Source: JAAZPG01 sp012797375 | Lineage (GTDB): Bacteria; Acidobacteriota; Aminicenantia; Aminicenantales; UBA4085 | Assembly (NCBI GenBank): GCA_937868205.1 | Contig: CALMMC010000095.1 | Coordinates: forward strand, 1 to 33,016 | Length of the DNA stretch: 33,016 nt | Reading direction: 5' to 3' | In this document: positions 16,201 through 23,014 of the stretch, in pieces | Layout: each line of letters begins with the position of its first letter | Numbering within the stretch: the first letter of the stretch is position 1 | Position numbers and translations under genes: made by a program | Notes under the pieces: model-generated | Seen by the model: the letters and a program-made list of their open reading frames with translations, nothing else | Told to the model about the DNA's origin: nothing | The model's database searches: none

Positions 16201-16316
16201 AGGGAAAGCGTCGTTTCGTCCTCGAGATTCGCCCCGCAGTTGAAGCAATGGACATCGGACGCGAAATTGGACGCCTGGCATTTGGGACAAATCCTGCCCG
16301 GCGGCAAGGCGCTCAT
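13200..16316 (-). CDS. Membrane Ser/Thr protein kinase with zinc ribbon, TolB/FlgO-like domain and TPR repeats
   Basis: A 1038-residue sensor kinase. Residues 10-27 form a zinc ribbon (CPKC...CFNC). The PknB-type kinase domain runs from about 62 to 325: Gly-rich loop EIGGGATGRV, catalytic Lys93, HRDLKPQN with Asp187, and DFG 205-207, so all catalytic residues are present. One membrane segment follows at about 335-360 (LVLPLGAAALLLAALGLFLVV). Outside it come a TolB/FlgO-like domain (SVAVMYFENNTGDPSLDYL, ILQGSFAKIGRVYKIN) and then many TPR-like helices to the C-terminus (ALAYRGLAAASLY, GLRHLGSLYRNLEEW). This architecture is common in Acidobacteriota-type genomes and phosphorylates unknown targets. 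It has its own promoter with a palindrome. The 3' end overlaps the convergent radical SAM gene. Confidence 0.93.
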   Translation of the reverse strand: MSALPPGRICPKCQASNFASDVHCFNCGANLEDETTLSLPDKPDLPAATDPLDFPPGARFAGRYLIVEEIGGGATGRVFKARDTKLDQTVALKMIRPERAASPEALGFFKKETSLARSLSQENIIRVYDLGESEGVTYLTMECVAGQSLDQLLRASGPLTETAAVSIARQVCRALAAAHKKGIVHRDLKPQNILLDADGRVRVADFGLARSFELPSGKAPGRIVGTPAYMPPEQAAGSEADGRSDIYSLGVILYEMLTGRRPFAAGSAAELLEKHLHEKPKPLRTWNPGLSHRLEQTVLQCLEKDPARRPPTAGRLLQSLEERGKPAPAARRAARLVLPLGAAALLLAALGLFLVVTRKPARPPAPGTFPSVAVMYFENNTGDPSLDYLRKGLCYQVIQSLLQSARLRVITTDRMFAILRDKGLLKNETYSTDDLKHVAERAQARYILQGSFAKIGRVYKINSFLLDAETWETAGSTQAEVEDLSQLNAAVERMTPAVRASLHSPGVPAASSSGGLDRITTRSPEALKNFIEGETLFFEGKFEGSAEAYRNAIGLDGDFALAYRGLAAASLYQSKRAEAKANLEKALALAADGRASPRERHLIEGLYNAVFKSSFPGEAVHQYQQVLSISPDDEEGLRHLGSLYRNLEEWSKARDCWERLLALDKFNPFLYINLSTIYLAEGLPEKAVDILPEDPALLPPALRRRQVGLIDLCRGRYEDALAAVNQALEQESGQTTALLLRGNIRQLQGDAAAAREDYLRIIRDADAASQALGLRFLAALCLQEGRFDEFRSRVAQGLDISRRGAMQDEEDSFLLMEAAGFQLRDNLAAAEESARRAVRLAEELNDVIVRAEGLGLLGHVLLARGNAAGAGETAERLRLLTETSGLRHLRKHYFRLKGAIARQAGDYASAADLGRMAVAGLPFPYSLNDDHAVYDESFALTAEAAGEVDRAIGIRQDIRFLTSGRLLFGDLYARNYYRLGKLFLRKNLRTEAADAFETFLRLWARADSGRPEIADALQMLAALKIPRPRPASKTAPAP

Positions 16317-16333
16317 CCGCTGGCCCTTTTCCG

Positions 16334-16348
16334 ATTGTTATTAACAAT
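16334..16348 (-). promoter_or_regulatory. 7-1-7 palindrome over the kinase promoter, possible operator
   Basis: ATTGTTA-T-TAACAAT is a perfect inverted repeat whose outer arm enters the -10 hexamer and which spans the predicted start of transcription (about 16339). The geometry equals the ferritin operator at 2906-2920, but the arms differ, so a different member of the Fur family or another dimeric regulator would be needed. Confidence 0.5.
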
Positions 16349-16374
16349 ATAGAAAGACGGAATCATGAAGTCAA
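16346..16374 (-). promoter_or_regulatory. Sigma-70 promoter of the kinase gene
   Basis: On the minus strand TTGACT (16369-16374) and TATATT (16346-16351) are spaced by 17 bp. The start codon of the kinase lies about 23 nt beyond the expected transcription start. Confidence 0.75.
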
Positions 16375-16420
16375 TTTCGGGGAAGGAGAATACCGCGCCG
16401 ATGGGAGCGGAGTTATCGAA

Positions 16421-16440
16421 TCGGAATCCCCGGATTCCGA
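16421..16440. promoter_or_regulatory. 20-bp palindrome, candidate enhancer site for the NtrC-family regulator
   Basis: TCGGAATCCCCGGATTCCGA consists of perfect 9-bp arms around CC. Its centre lies about 120 bp upstream of the transcription start predicted from the sigma-54 element at 16525-16542, the normal position of upstream activating sequences bound by enhancer-binding proteins. Such a protein is encoded at the end of the same gene cluster. A shorter repeat CGTCG-N6-CGACG follows at 16447-16462. Confidence 0.5.
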
Positions 16441-16524
16441 CAATTCCGTCGTTTCATCGACGAAAATGTCGGCCCCTCTGTCTTTATATTATAATTATCT
16501 TATTGATTATCAATGATATATAAT

Positions 16525-16542
16525 TTGGCATGCCTCCCGCAT
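16525..16542 (+). promoter_or_regulatory. Candidate sigma-54 (-24/-12) promoter
   Basis: TTGGCATGCCTCCCGCAT has GG (16527-16528) and GC (16539-16540) separated by exactly 10 bp, as required for sigma-54. The -24 half TTGGCA is good. The -12 half has CC instead of TT before GCA. It would start transcription near 16552, 25 nt ahead of the first gene. The upstream AT-rich stretch 16482-16524 also contains two TATAAT hexamers (16490-16495 and 16519-16524) without good -35 partners, and ATTGAT-T-ATCAAT (16502-16514). Confidence 0.5.
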
Positions 16543-16576
16543 ACATGAGGCTTGAACTCATGAAGGAGGTTAAGCC

Positions 16577-16981
16577 ATGAGACTCAAAAACGGTTTTATC
16601 ATCGGATCGATCCTTGTCCTCGGCGTTCTCGGCGCCGGAGCCCTGGCCGCGACAGCCCCGAATTCGCCTGGAAAGGAAATCAATGCCCGGAATCATTTCC
16701 AGTGGCGGTTCCAACACAAGTTCATGGATCAAAATTGCGACGGGATCAATGACCGTTTCCGGGACCATGACAATGACGGCATCCCCAACGGCCGGGATCC
16801 GGATTGGGCGCCTCCCAAGGACGGGACGGGCTACAAGAACGGGAATCGGCGGGGGGGTGTCCGGGCCGCGGGAATCGCAAACTCTTGGAATAAAGCGGCG
16901 TTCCGCGGCAGAGGAACGGGACCGGGCTTTTGCGACGGCACGGGTCCTCACGGCCGATCCGTCCGCCGGGGCCGTGGATAA
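16577..16981 (+). CDS. Small secreted protein with EF-hand/thrombospondin-3-like metal-binding loops
   Basis: A 134-residue protein with a signal peptide (residues 1-25, ending GALAA). It carries two D-x-N/D-x-D-G loops: D51-x-N53-x-D55-G with N58-D59, and D63-x-D65-x-D67-G with N71 and D74. These resemble the calcium-binding loops of dockerins and thrombospondin type 3 repeats. Near the end is a cysteine-containing GFCDGTGPHG motif followed by an Arg/Gly tail. AAGGAGG lies 7 nt before the ATG, and a hairpin (CATGAG...CTCATG, 16544-16562) sits just upstream. It opens a cluster ending in a histidine kinase and an NtrC-type regulator, a position comparable to the metal-binding protein ZraP of the Zra system. 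That analogy is functional only, as no sequence similarity to ZraP is claimed. Confidence 0.8.
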   Translation: MRLKNGFIIGSILVLGVLGAGALAATAPNSPGKEINARNHFQWRFQHKFMDQNCDGINDRFRDHDNDGIPNGRDPDWAPPKDGTGYKNGNRRGGVRAAGIANSWNKAAFRGRGTGPGFCDGTGPHGRSVRRGRG

Positions 16982-17018
16982 GTCGGGAATCTCGAGCCGG
17001 CCGTTCCAGACAATGACG

Positions 17019-17048
17019 GGGAAAAAGGGCCGGAAGGCCCTTTTTCCC
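17019..17048 (+). terminator. Intrinsic terminator after the small secreted protein gene
   Basis: GGGAAAAAGGGCC (17019-17031) pairs perfectly with GGCCCTTTTTCCC (17036-17048) around a GGAA tetraloop. The T-run lies within the 3' arm. It probably attenuates rather than fully stops transcription into the next gene. A TATAAT (17050-17055) follows directly and may provide an extra start, though no -35 fits it. Confidence 0.7.
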
Positions 17049-17075
17049 TTATAATCATAACGACCGGGGCTGATC

Positions 17076-18287
17076 ATGAAACGATTTTTTATCTTCGGCG
17101 CCGCGGCCGCCGTTTTCGCGGGGTCATCGTCCGCCGCTTCGCTTTCCGTGTCTCTCGTTCAAAACTGGACGGACAACCTCTTCCAAACCCGGTACGCCGC
17201 CGCGGACGCGATGACCGCGGCCGGCATTGCCTGGGAGAAATCCTTCTCGGAGTTCGGCCTTTTCGCCGGTCTCGATTACAGCGCTCTCCGAGAGAATTCG
17301 GGAATGAGCCTGGCGTCTTTGTCGGGAGGCGCGGATTACCTTCAGGCGCTCGGAGATAAAACGGCCCTGTATCTCTCGGTCGCGGGAAACGCCTCGCTAT
17401 TCCAGGCCGAATATTCCGACTTCAACTACGAAGGCGTCCGCATCGCGGCTTCTTTGAAAAGCTATTTGACGCCCTCTTCCATTTTCAAGGCGGCGGCGGT
17501 TTCGGAATTCCGGTCGTATCGCTATGCGCCGTTCGATTTTCTCAGCCAGGGCTTGTCCGTTTCGCTGGATAAGTACTTCTCCTCGCGGACGACGCTCCAA
17601 GCCGAGCTCGGCTGGGGATATAAATACTTTTTCCATCCGCAGACGATCGCCCCGGAAGCCGATGCGGCCGGCCTCGTTCCACCGGAGGGGGGCGGCGGTT
17701 TCGGATACGTCGGGTACGGAAACGGAGGATATCGGCATGGAGGATACGGCGGCGGAAACCGAGGGGGCGGGGAATACGCTCCGGTCGCCGAAGCCGCGGC
17801 GGGGAAAGGGATTCAAGTCGCCTCGTTTCAAGCCCGGGCCGCCCAAGGATTGGGGGAGAGGGTGGGGCTGCGCCTGGGAGGGATCATTCAATGGAATCTA
17901 TCCGGGGAAAATCCCTTTTCCACGGTCGAGGAATTCATGATGATCGAAAACCCGACCTCCGATGCCTTTTCCTGGGAGGGCTTGGGCTGGAATGCCCAGT
18001 TGTCGGCTCTTCTTCCCTGGAACGTCAGCGCCCGCCTGGGCTATAATACGACGGAGATGACTTTTCCCGGGATCGAGAGCCGGGACCTGGAGGGGAATCC
18101 CCTCGGCTTCACCCGGGAAGACAAACGCTCCCGTTGGGAGATTTCGGCCGAAAAGGATTTCGGCCGTTGGTCGTTGAAGTTGATGTACGCTCAAATTCGA
18201 AACGCGTCCAACGATCCGCTTTTTGACTGGGGCGGGGGCTTCCTTTCGGGAGGATTGCAATGGGGCTTCGATTGGGGCGCAAAGTAA
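17076..18287 (+). CDS. Putative outer-membrane beta-barrel protein
   Basis: A 403-residue protein with a signal peptide (MKRFFIFGAAAAVFAGSSSA). The rest consists of alternating hydrophobic/polar strands rich in Tyr, Trp and Phe, such as LSVSLVQNWTDNLFQ, TALYLSVAGNASLFQ, WGYKYFF, NVSARLGYNTTEM and WSLKLMYAQI. It ends with the aromatic segment LQWGFDWGAK, as in porin-like barrels. Residues about 205-235 form a Gly/Tyr-rich insert (GGGGFGYVGYGNGGY and similar), probably a flexible surface loop. No named family is recognised. The following gene starts 28 bp before its stop codon, so they are co-translated, which places it in the same envelope-related operon as the two-component system. Confidence 0.75.
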   Translation: MKRFFIFGAAAAVFAGSSSAASLSVSLVQNWTDNLFQTRYAAADAMTAAGIAWEKSFSEFGLFAGLDYSALRENSGMSLASLSGGADYLQALGDKTALYLSVAGNASLFQAEYSDFNYEGVRIAASLKSYLTPSSIFKAAAVSEFRSYRYAPFDFLSQGLSVSLDKYFSSRTTLQAELGWGYKYFFHPQTIAPEADAAGLVPPEGGGGFGYVGYGNGGYRHGGYGGGNRGGGEYAPVAEAAAGKGIQVASFQARAAQGLGERVGLRLGGIIQWNLSGENPFSTVEEFMMIENPTSDAFSWEGLGWNAQLSALLPWNVSARLGYNTTEMTFPGIESRDLEGNPLGFTREDKRSRWEISAEKDFGRWSLKLMYAQIRNASNDPLFDWGGGFLSGGLQWGFDWGAK

Positions 18288-18727
18288 ACGCGGGATCCGT
18301 CGTTTTCGCCGTCGCCGCGCTTTTGGCGTCCGTCCAGGCTTCCCCGCCGCAAGGCCGGCCGCGGATGTCCGCTCATTATTATGACGTAAAGACGGAAATC
18401 CGGATCGAGGGCGTCGTTCAATCCATCCGATTCGAGCCTCGTTATCAGGGAGCGGCTCCCTTTCTCATCCTGGTTTTGGACGAGCCCAAGACGAGCCGCC
18501 GTTTCATCGTCGAAATCGGCCCGGCCTGGTTTTTCGAACATGACGTCCATCAGGGCGAGCGGATGAACGTCCTCGGATCGTTGGCTCCGGCGGGAGACGC
18601 AGAGGCGGTTTTGATCGCCAGGGAAGTCCAACTCCAGGGGGAGATCGTCCGGGTCCGGGATGCCCGGGGATTCCCGAATTGGAGGGGAGGCTCTCGGCAG
18701 GCGGGGAAACGGAAGCGGGGCCGTTGA
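18260..18727 (+). CDS. Small secreted protein with OB-fold-like domain, unknown function
   Basis: A 155-residue product. A basic N-terminus and hydrophobic segment (VVFAVAALLASVQA) form a signal peptide. The mature part has a strand-rich pattern (VKTEIRIEGVVQSIRFEPR, PFLILVLDE, RFIVEIGPAWFF, GERMNVLGSLAP, AVLIAREVQLQGEIVRVRD) resembling the small periplasmic OB-fold proteins found beside envelope sensors. The tail is Arg/Lys/Gly-rich. The start overlaps the barrel gene by 28 bp and the histidine kinase begins at or inside its end. Ligand and family are not identified. Confidence 0.7.
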   Translation: MGLRLGRKVNAGSVVFAVAALLASVQASPPQGRPRMSAHYYDVKTEIRIEGVVQSIRFEPRYQGAAPFLILVLDEPKTSRRFIVEIGPAWFFEHDVHQGERMNVLGSLAPAGDAEAVLIAREVQLQGEIVRVRDARGFPNWRGGSRQAGKRKRGR

Positions 18728-19976
18728 ATTGCGCCGACGGGAGTTTTGGGCTTTTTTCATCCTTCCCGCGGCCGGAATCATCGTTCTCTTTTTCCTTCAG
18801 TCCGCCCTGAGCCGGGAATTCCTCAAGCGAAAAACCGAGGCCCTGGTCAGGGAGCAGTTGACCGCTTCCGCCCGCATCCTGGCCGCTGAATTTGAGGAGC
18901 GGCTCAAAGAAGGGGTTCTTCCTCAAACCGCCCTCGACCGTTACTCCGGGGAGACGGACATCTATTTCTTAGCCCTTGTCGACGAGAGCGGGAATGTGCT
19001 GGGCTGGTCCTCTCAATTCGAGGGATATCTTCCGATCGCCGGCCGGCCCGCCTCGGATCCGGAAAGCTGGGCCATAGATTCCCCCGCCGGGACGATTCTC
19101 AACGTCGTGAGGACATTCCCGGCGAAGGAAGGCCGGATCTATTCTCTCTATCTTGGATATTCCCTGTCGCGGTTGGATGAAATGCTGGCCTATTCAAGGC
19201 GAAGCGCCCTCCTTCTTTTCGGCGCCCTGGGCGCCGTGGGCCTTCTTCTCTTCAGCGGGATTTATCGGATGCATCGGGCTTCCTTGGCCCGGACCGAGGA
19301 AGCCGCGGGCGAACGCCAGGAAAAAGAAAGATTCCGCGAGCTGTCCGGATTCACCGCCGGGATCGCCCATGAGATTAAGAATCCGCTGAACAGCCTCGCT
19401 CTTCTCTGCGAGATGATGGAAAAGAACGCCCCGGACGTCCTGGCCGGCGACGCGGCCCTCGGCCGGATCGAGGTCCAAAAAATCTCCCGCATCCTCGACC
19501 GGTTCTCGGCCGTGCTTCGGCCGCTGGATCTCCGGCTGGAAACGATCGAGGCGGACGCCGTCATCGGAGACGCGGTCGAGGCGGCTTCCCCCGCCGCGGT
19601 TTCCAAGGGCATTCCGATCCGGCGGGAGCCGGGCTCCGGGCCGCGCCTCCGGGCGGATCGTGGCTTGCTCGCCCAGGCCCTGTTCAATATCGTCCGCAAC
19701 GGGCTCGAAGCTTCCGCGGACGGGGAGATCGTCATCCGAGCCGAAAAGAACAAGGCCGGTGTTTTGATTTCCGTCGAGGATTCCGGGCCGGGCATCCCGG
19801 CGGCGGACCGGGAACGCATCTTTGAGCCGTTTTTCTCAACGAAAGCCGATGGATTGGGAGTCGGCCTCTTTCTGGCCCGCAAGATCGTGGAAGCCCACGG
19901 CGGGCGGATTTCGGCCGCCGAACGAAGATCGGGGGGATCCGTCTTCCGGATCGAGCTCCCGGGGGAAAAAGGATGA
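18660..19976 (+). CDS. Membrane sensor histidine kinase, NtrB/ZraS type
   Basis: A membrane-bound sensor whose N-terminal segment (FWAFFILPAAGIIVLFFLQSAL) and second membrane segment (SALLLFGALGAVGLLLFSGIY) enclose a periplasmic domain of about 130 residues. The HisKA motif is FTAGIAHEIKNPLNSLA with the phosphorylated His at residue 237 (19368-19370). The HATPase domain has N-box NIVRNGLEAS, G1 VEDSGPGI, F-box FEPFFSTK and G2 GLGVGLFLARKIVEAHGG. Start is uncertain: ATG 18660 has GGGGGAG upstream but overlaps the previous gene by 68 bp. TTG 18729 directly follows that gene's stop and gives a more usual N-terminus. Stop and start of the response regulator overlap by 4 bp. Confidence 0.92.
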   Translation: MPGDSRIGGEALGRRGNGSGAVELRRREFWAFFILPAAGIIVLFFLQSALSREFLKRKTEALVREQLTASARILAAEFEERLKEGVLPQTALDRYSGETDIYFLALVDESGNVLGWSSQFEGYLPIAGRPASDPESWAIDSPAGTILNVVRTFPAKEGRIYSLYLGYSLSRLDEMLAYSRRSALLLFGALGAVGLLLFSGIYRMHRASLARTEEAAGERQEKERFRELSGFTAGIAHEIKNPLNSLALLCEMMEKNAPDVLAGDAALGRIEVQKISRILDRFSAVLRPLDLRLETIEADAVIGDAVEAASPAAVSKGIPIRREPGSGPRLRADRGLLAQALFNIVRNGLEASADGEIVIRAEKNKAGVLISVEDSGPGIPAADRERIFEPFFSTKADGLGVGLFLARKIVEAHGGRISAAERRSGGSVFRIELPGEKG

Positions 19977-21364
19977 ATAAATCGATCGTCCTGATCGTCG
20001 AGGATGATCCTCTCCAGCGGAGGCTCATCCGGGGGAATTTGGAGAGCGAAGGCTTCGTCGTGACGGACGCGGCGGATCAAGCGTCGGCCGTGGCGGAAAT
20101 GCGGCGTCTCCCGGCGGAGATCGCCTTGGTCGATTACAAGCTCGGCCGGGAGACGGGCCTTGACGTCATCCGTCTTCTCCTTAAGGAGAATCCCGCCCTG
20201 GCCCCGATCATGATCACGGCGTTCGCCAGCGTCGAAACCGCGGTCGAGGCGATCAAGGCCGGGGCTTATGACTATATCGTCAAGCCGATCGATTTTAAGA
20301 AGCTGCTTCTGATCATCGACCGGGCCTTGGAGCGGCATCGCCTTCGGGCCGAGGTGCAAAGCCTGCGGGAAACCCTGGTCGACAAATTCAGCGCGCGCAA
20401 TTTCGTTTCCGCCTCGCCGGCCATGGAGGCCGTGTCGCGGCTCATGTCGAAAGCGTCTCAAAGCGATGCCAATGTCCTCATCACCGGGGAGACCGGCACG
20501 GGAAAGGATCTCGTCGCCCGGTCGATTCATTTCGCCTCGAGGCGGGCGAAGGGTCCCTTTCTGGCGGTCAACATCCCCTCTCTCCCCGAATCGCTGATTG
20601 AAAGCGAGCTTTTCGGAGCGGAGAAAGGAGCGTTTACCGGGGCCGGCGAGCGGAAGACGGGAAAATTCGAGGCGGCCGGAGGCGGAACGCTTCTCCTGGA
20701 TGAGATCGGCGACCTTCCGCTCCATCTTCAAGTCAAACTCCTGCGCTTTCTCCAGGACCGCGAATTTTCCCGTCTGGGCTCGACCGCAGTCCTCCGCGCT
20801 GATGTCCGCGTTCTCGCGGCGACGAATCGGGACCTGGAGAAGGCCGTGAGCGAGGGGGCTTTCCGAGCCGACTTGTTCTACCGGTTGGATGTCATCCGGA
20901 TCGCCCTTCCGCCGCTTCGCGAGCGCCGGGAGGATATTCCGCCGCTGGTCGATCATTTTCTCAGGAAATACGCGCTCCGCGAGAAGAAGGCCGTCCACGG
21001 GATTTCAGAGGAAGCCTTAGACATGCTGGTCCGTCATCCGTATCCGGGAAATGTCCGAGAGCTGGAAAACGCCGTCGAAAGAGCCGTCGTCTTCTGTGAA
21101 AATGACATGATTCTAAGCGAGGATCTCCCGCGGTCCTTGACCGTCCGTTCCGAAGCCGATTCCCCGTTCCCGGGGAAGGCGGTTTCTCTCGAGGAGAAGG
21201 TCAAACGCCTCGAAATCCGGGAAATTCGGGAAGCCCTGGAGGCTTCGGGGGGGGTTAAAAGCGCGGCCGCCCGGAAGCTCGGCATTACGGAGAGAATGCT
21301 TTCCTATAAAGTCAAAATCTACGGGCTGAAGCCCAAATCCCCGGAGGCCGGAAATCCCGTCTGA
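19973..21364 (+). CDS. Sigma-54-dependent response regulator (NtrC/ZraR family)
   Basis: The receiver domain has phospho-acceptor Asp54, acidic pocket Glu10-Asp11-Asp12, Thr82 and Lys104. The AAA+ domain has Walker A GETGTGKD (172-179), the sigma-54 contact loop GAFTGA (219-224), Walker B in LLLDEIGDL, and the arginine-finger region ATNRDLEKA. The C-terminal Fis-type helix-turn-helix reads SAAARKLGITERMLSYKVKIY. At 463 residues it is typical of the family. It is the last gene of the cluster and overlaps the histidine kinase by ATGA, so the two form a pair. A candidate sigma-54 promoter with an upstream palindrome precedes the first gene, which makes autoregulation of the operon likely. Confidence 0.96.
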   Translation: MNKSIVLIVEDDPLQRRLIRGNLESEGFVVTDAADQASAVAEMRRLPAEIALVDYKLGRETGLDVIRLLLKENPALAPIMITAFASVETAVEAIKAGAYDYIVKPIDFKKLLLIIDRALERHRLRAEVQSLRETLVDKFSARNFVSASPAMEAVSRLMSKASQSDANVLITGETGTGKDLVARSIHFASRRAKGPFLAVNIPSLPESLIESELFGAEKGAFTGAGERKTGKFEAAGGGTLLLDEIGDLPLHLQVKLLRFLQDREFSRLGSTAVLRADVRVLAATNRDLEKAVSEGAFRADLFYRLDVIRIALPPLRERREDIPPLVDHFLRKYALREKKAVHGISEEALDMLVRHPYPGNVRELENAVERAVVFCENDMILSEDLPRSLTVRSEADSPFPGKAVSLEEKVKRLEIREIREALEASGGVKSAAARKLGITERMLSYKVKIYGLKPKSPEAGNPV

Positions 21365-21399
21365 CTCCCCTTAGGCTGGCGACCGGGCGGCGTTTCCGT

Positions 21400-21405
21400 T
21401 ATAAT
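21400..21405 (+). promoter_or_regulatory. Probable -10 element of the CoA-ligase operon
   Basis: A perfect TATAAT lies 31 bp before the TTG start and about 18 bp before the Shine-Dalgarno sequence GTGGAGAG. The region 17 bp upstream of it (TGGCGA) is a poor -35, so strength or an activator dependence cannot be judged. Confidence 0.45.
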
Positions 21406-21436
21406 GCCCTCTACCTTCTTTCGTGGAGAGATTCCC

Positions 21437-22999
21437 TTGGCGCGTTTGTATGAATACCAGAGCAAAATTCTTCTCCGCGAAGGCGGCCTTCCCGTCCCCG
21501 AAGGCGCCGTCGCCTCCTCCCCGGCCGAAGCCCGGGCGATCGCCGAGCGTCTCGGCCGCCCGGTCGTCCTGAAGATCCAGGTCTGGGTGACCGGCCGGGC
21601 CGGTCTCGGCGGCATCCAGTTCGCCGACACTCCGGCCGAAGCCGAGACCAAGGCCGCCGCCCTTCTCGGGATGAAGGTCAAGAATTACGTCGTCGAGCGC
21701 GTTTTGGTCGAGGAGAAGCTGGCCATCGAGGCGGAGTACTTCGCCGGGATCGTCATGGACGACGAAGCCAAGGCCCCGCTCCTCGTTTTCAGCTCCGTCG
21801 GCGGGACGGGGATCGAGGAGATCGCCCGCCGACGCCCGGACCGGGTCGTCCGCCGGCTGATCGACGTCCGCACCGGCCTGCGCGGGTTTGAGGCTCTGAA
21901 CGTCGTCCGAAAAGCCGGGATCAGCGGCCCCGCCCTTGTCCCCTTGTCTGATTTGCTGACCAAGCTGGCCGCGATCGCCCGGAACGCCGACGCCCGCTCG
22001 GTCGAGATCAATCCCCTGGTCCGGACGGTCGACGGCCGGATTTTAGCGGCCGACTGCCATCTCGTCGTGGACGATTACGCCGTCTACCGTCATCCCGAGC
22101 TGGGCATTGAAATCGCCCGCGAGTTCGACCGTCCGCCGACCGAGCTCGAGCGGATCGCCTACAAAGTCGAGGAAAAGGACCACCGGGGGACGTTTTACTT
22201 TCTCCAGATGGCTGATCAATCCGAGCCGGACGATTTGCTGATCGGGTTTCACGGGGCCGGCGGCGGCGGATCGATGATGTCCATGGACGCCGTGCTCGCC
22301 CGGGGCTTCAAAATCGCCGATTATTGCGACACCAGCGGAAATCCTCCGGCCAGCAAGGTCTACCGGGCGGCCAAGGTCATTCTCAGCCAGCCCGGGCTCA
22401 AGGGCTATTTTTCCTCCGGCTCGGGCGTGGCCTCCCAGGAACAATACAACTCGGCCCGCGGGCTGGTGAAGGCGTTCGCCGAGGAGCGCCTGGCGATACC
22501 GGCCGTCCTCCGTCTCGGGGGGAATTGCGAGGAGGAAGCGATCCGGATCCTGAGCGCCTATCTTCAGGATCTGCCGGCCCGGGTCGAGGGATACGGCCGC
22601 GACGATCCGCCCGAGAAATGCGCGGCCCGGTTGGCGGAGCTGATCGCCGAAAACCGCGGCGCCGTCCACGAGATCCGGCCGATGGAGGAGCCTCGGCTTC
22701 CGGACTGCGCCTACACGTTCGCCACTCTCACCGGGCGGCTGTCCATCGATCATTCCCGGTGCCTCCATTGCGCGTCCAAGGGCTGCCTGGAAGCGTGCGG
22801 GCGGAAGATCCTTGAAGCCGACGCCGAGGGCCTGCCCGTTCTGGCGATTCCCGAGGCCGAGGCGAAGAAAGGCAAGTGCACGGAATGCCTGGCTTGCGAG
22901 ATCTTCTGCCGCTTTCATGAACAGCAGGCGATCCACATCGAGCTGCCGATCCCGGGGCTGAAGGAATACCGGGACCGGCTCCGGCGGGAAATGAAATGA
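21437..22999 (+). CDS. SucC-like ATP-grasp CoA ligase subunit fused to a 2[4Fe-4S] ferredoxin domain
   Basis: A 520-residue protein. Residues 1-240 form an ATP-grasp domain like the beta subunit of succinyl-CoA or citryl-CoA synthetase (MARLYEYQSKILL, VVLKIQVWVTGRAGLGGIQ, SVEINPLV). Residues 250-430 match the ligase-CoA domain (GFHGAGGGGSMMSMDAVL, SGNPPASKV, AVLRLGGNCEEEA). The last 85 residues add two cluster motifs: Cys442-x2-Cys445-x4-Cys450-x3-Cys454, and Cys481-x2-Cys484-x2-Cys487-x3-Cys491. Ordinary SucC is about 390 residues and has no such tail. The TTG start has GTGGAGAG 6 nt upstream. Next to a citryl-CoA-lyase-like gene, it probably makes or cleaves citryl-CoA with ATP/ADP. Succinate, malate or other acids remain possible. 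The clusters may couple or sense redox state. Confidence 0.85.
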   Translation: MARLYEYQSKILLREGGLPVPEGAVASSPAEARAIAERLGRPVVLKIQVWVTGRAGLGGIQFADTPAEAETKAAALLGMKVKNYVVERVLVEEKLAIEAEYFAGIVMDDEAKAPLLVFSSVGGTGIEEIARRRPDRVVRRLIDVRTGLRGFEALNVVRKAGISGPALVPLSDLLTKLAAIARNADARSVEINPLVRTVDGRILAADCHLVVDDYAVYRHPELGIEIAREFDRPPTELERIAYKVEEKDHRGTFYFLQMADQSEPDDLLIGFHGAGGGGSMMSMDAVLARGFKIADYCDTSGNPPASKVYRAAKVILSQPGLKGYFSSGSGVASQEQYNSARGLVKAFAEERLAIPAVLRLGGNCEEEAIRILSAYLQDLPARVEGYGRDDPPEKCAARLAELIAENRGAVHEIRPMEEPRLPDCAYTFATLTGRLSIDHSRCLHCASKGCLEACGRKILEADAEGLPVLAIPEAEAKKGKCTECLACEIFCRFHEQQAIHIELPIPGLKEYRDRLRREMK

Positions 23000-23014
23000 G
23001 GCGCGGATAGGGTC

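Noticed and set aside
16334..16348. Rex redox-repressor site
   Set aside because: Rex sites keep TTGTTAA/TTAACAA arms further apart (18 bp in total). Here the arms are separated by one base.
16532..16569. RNA switch in which CCTCC (16533-16537) masks the GGAGG ribosome binding site of the secreted protein gene
   Set aside because: The pairing is possible, but if transcription begins at the sigma-54 start near 16552 the CCTCC is not in the mRNA. It would only apply to an unproven upstream sigma-70 start.
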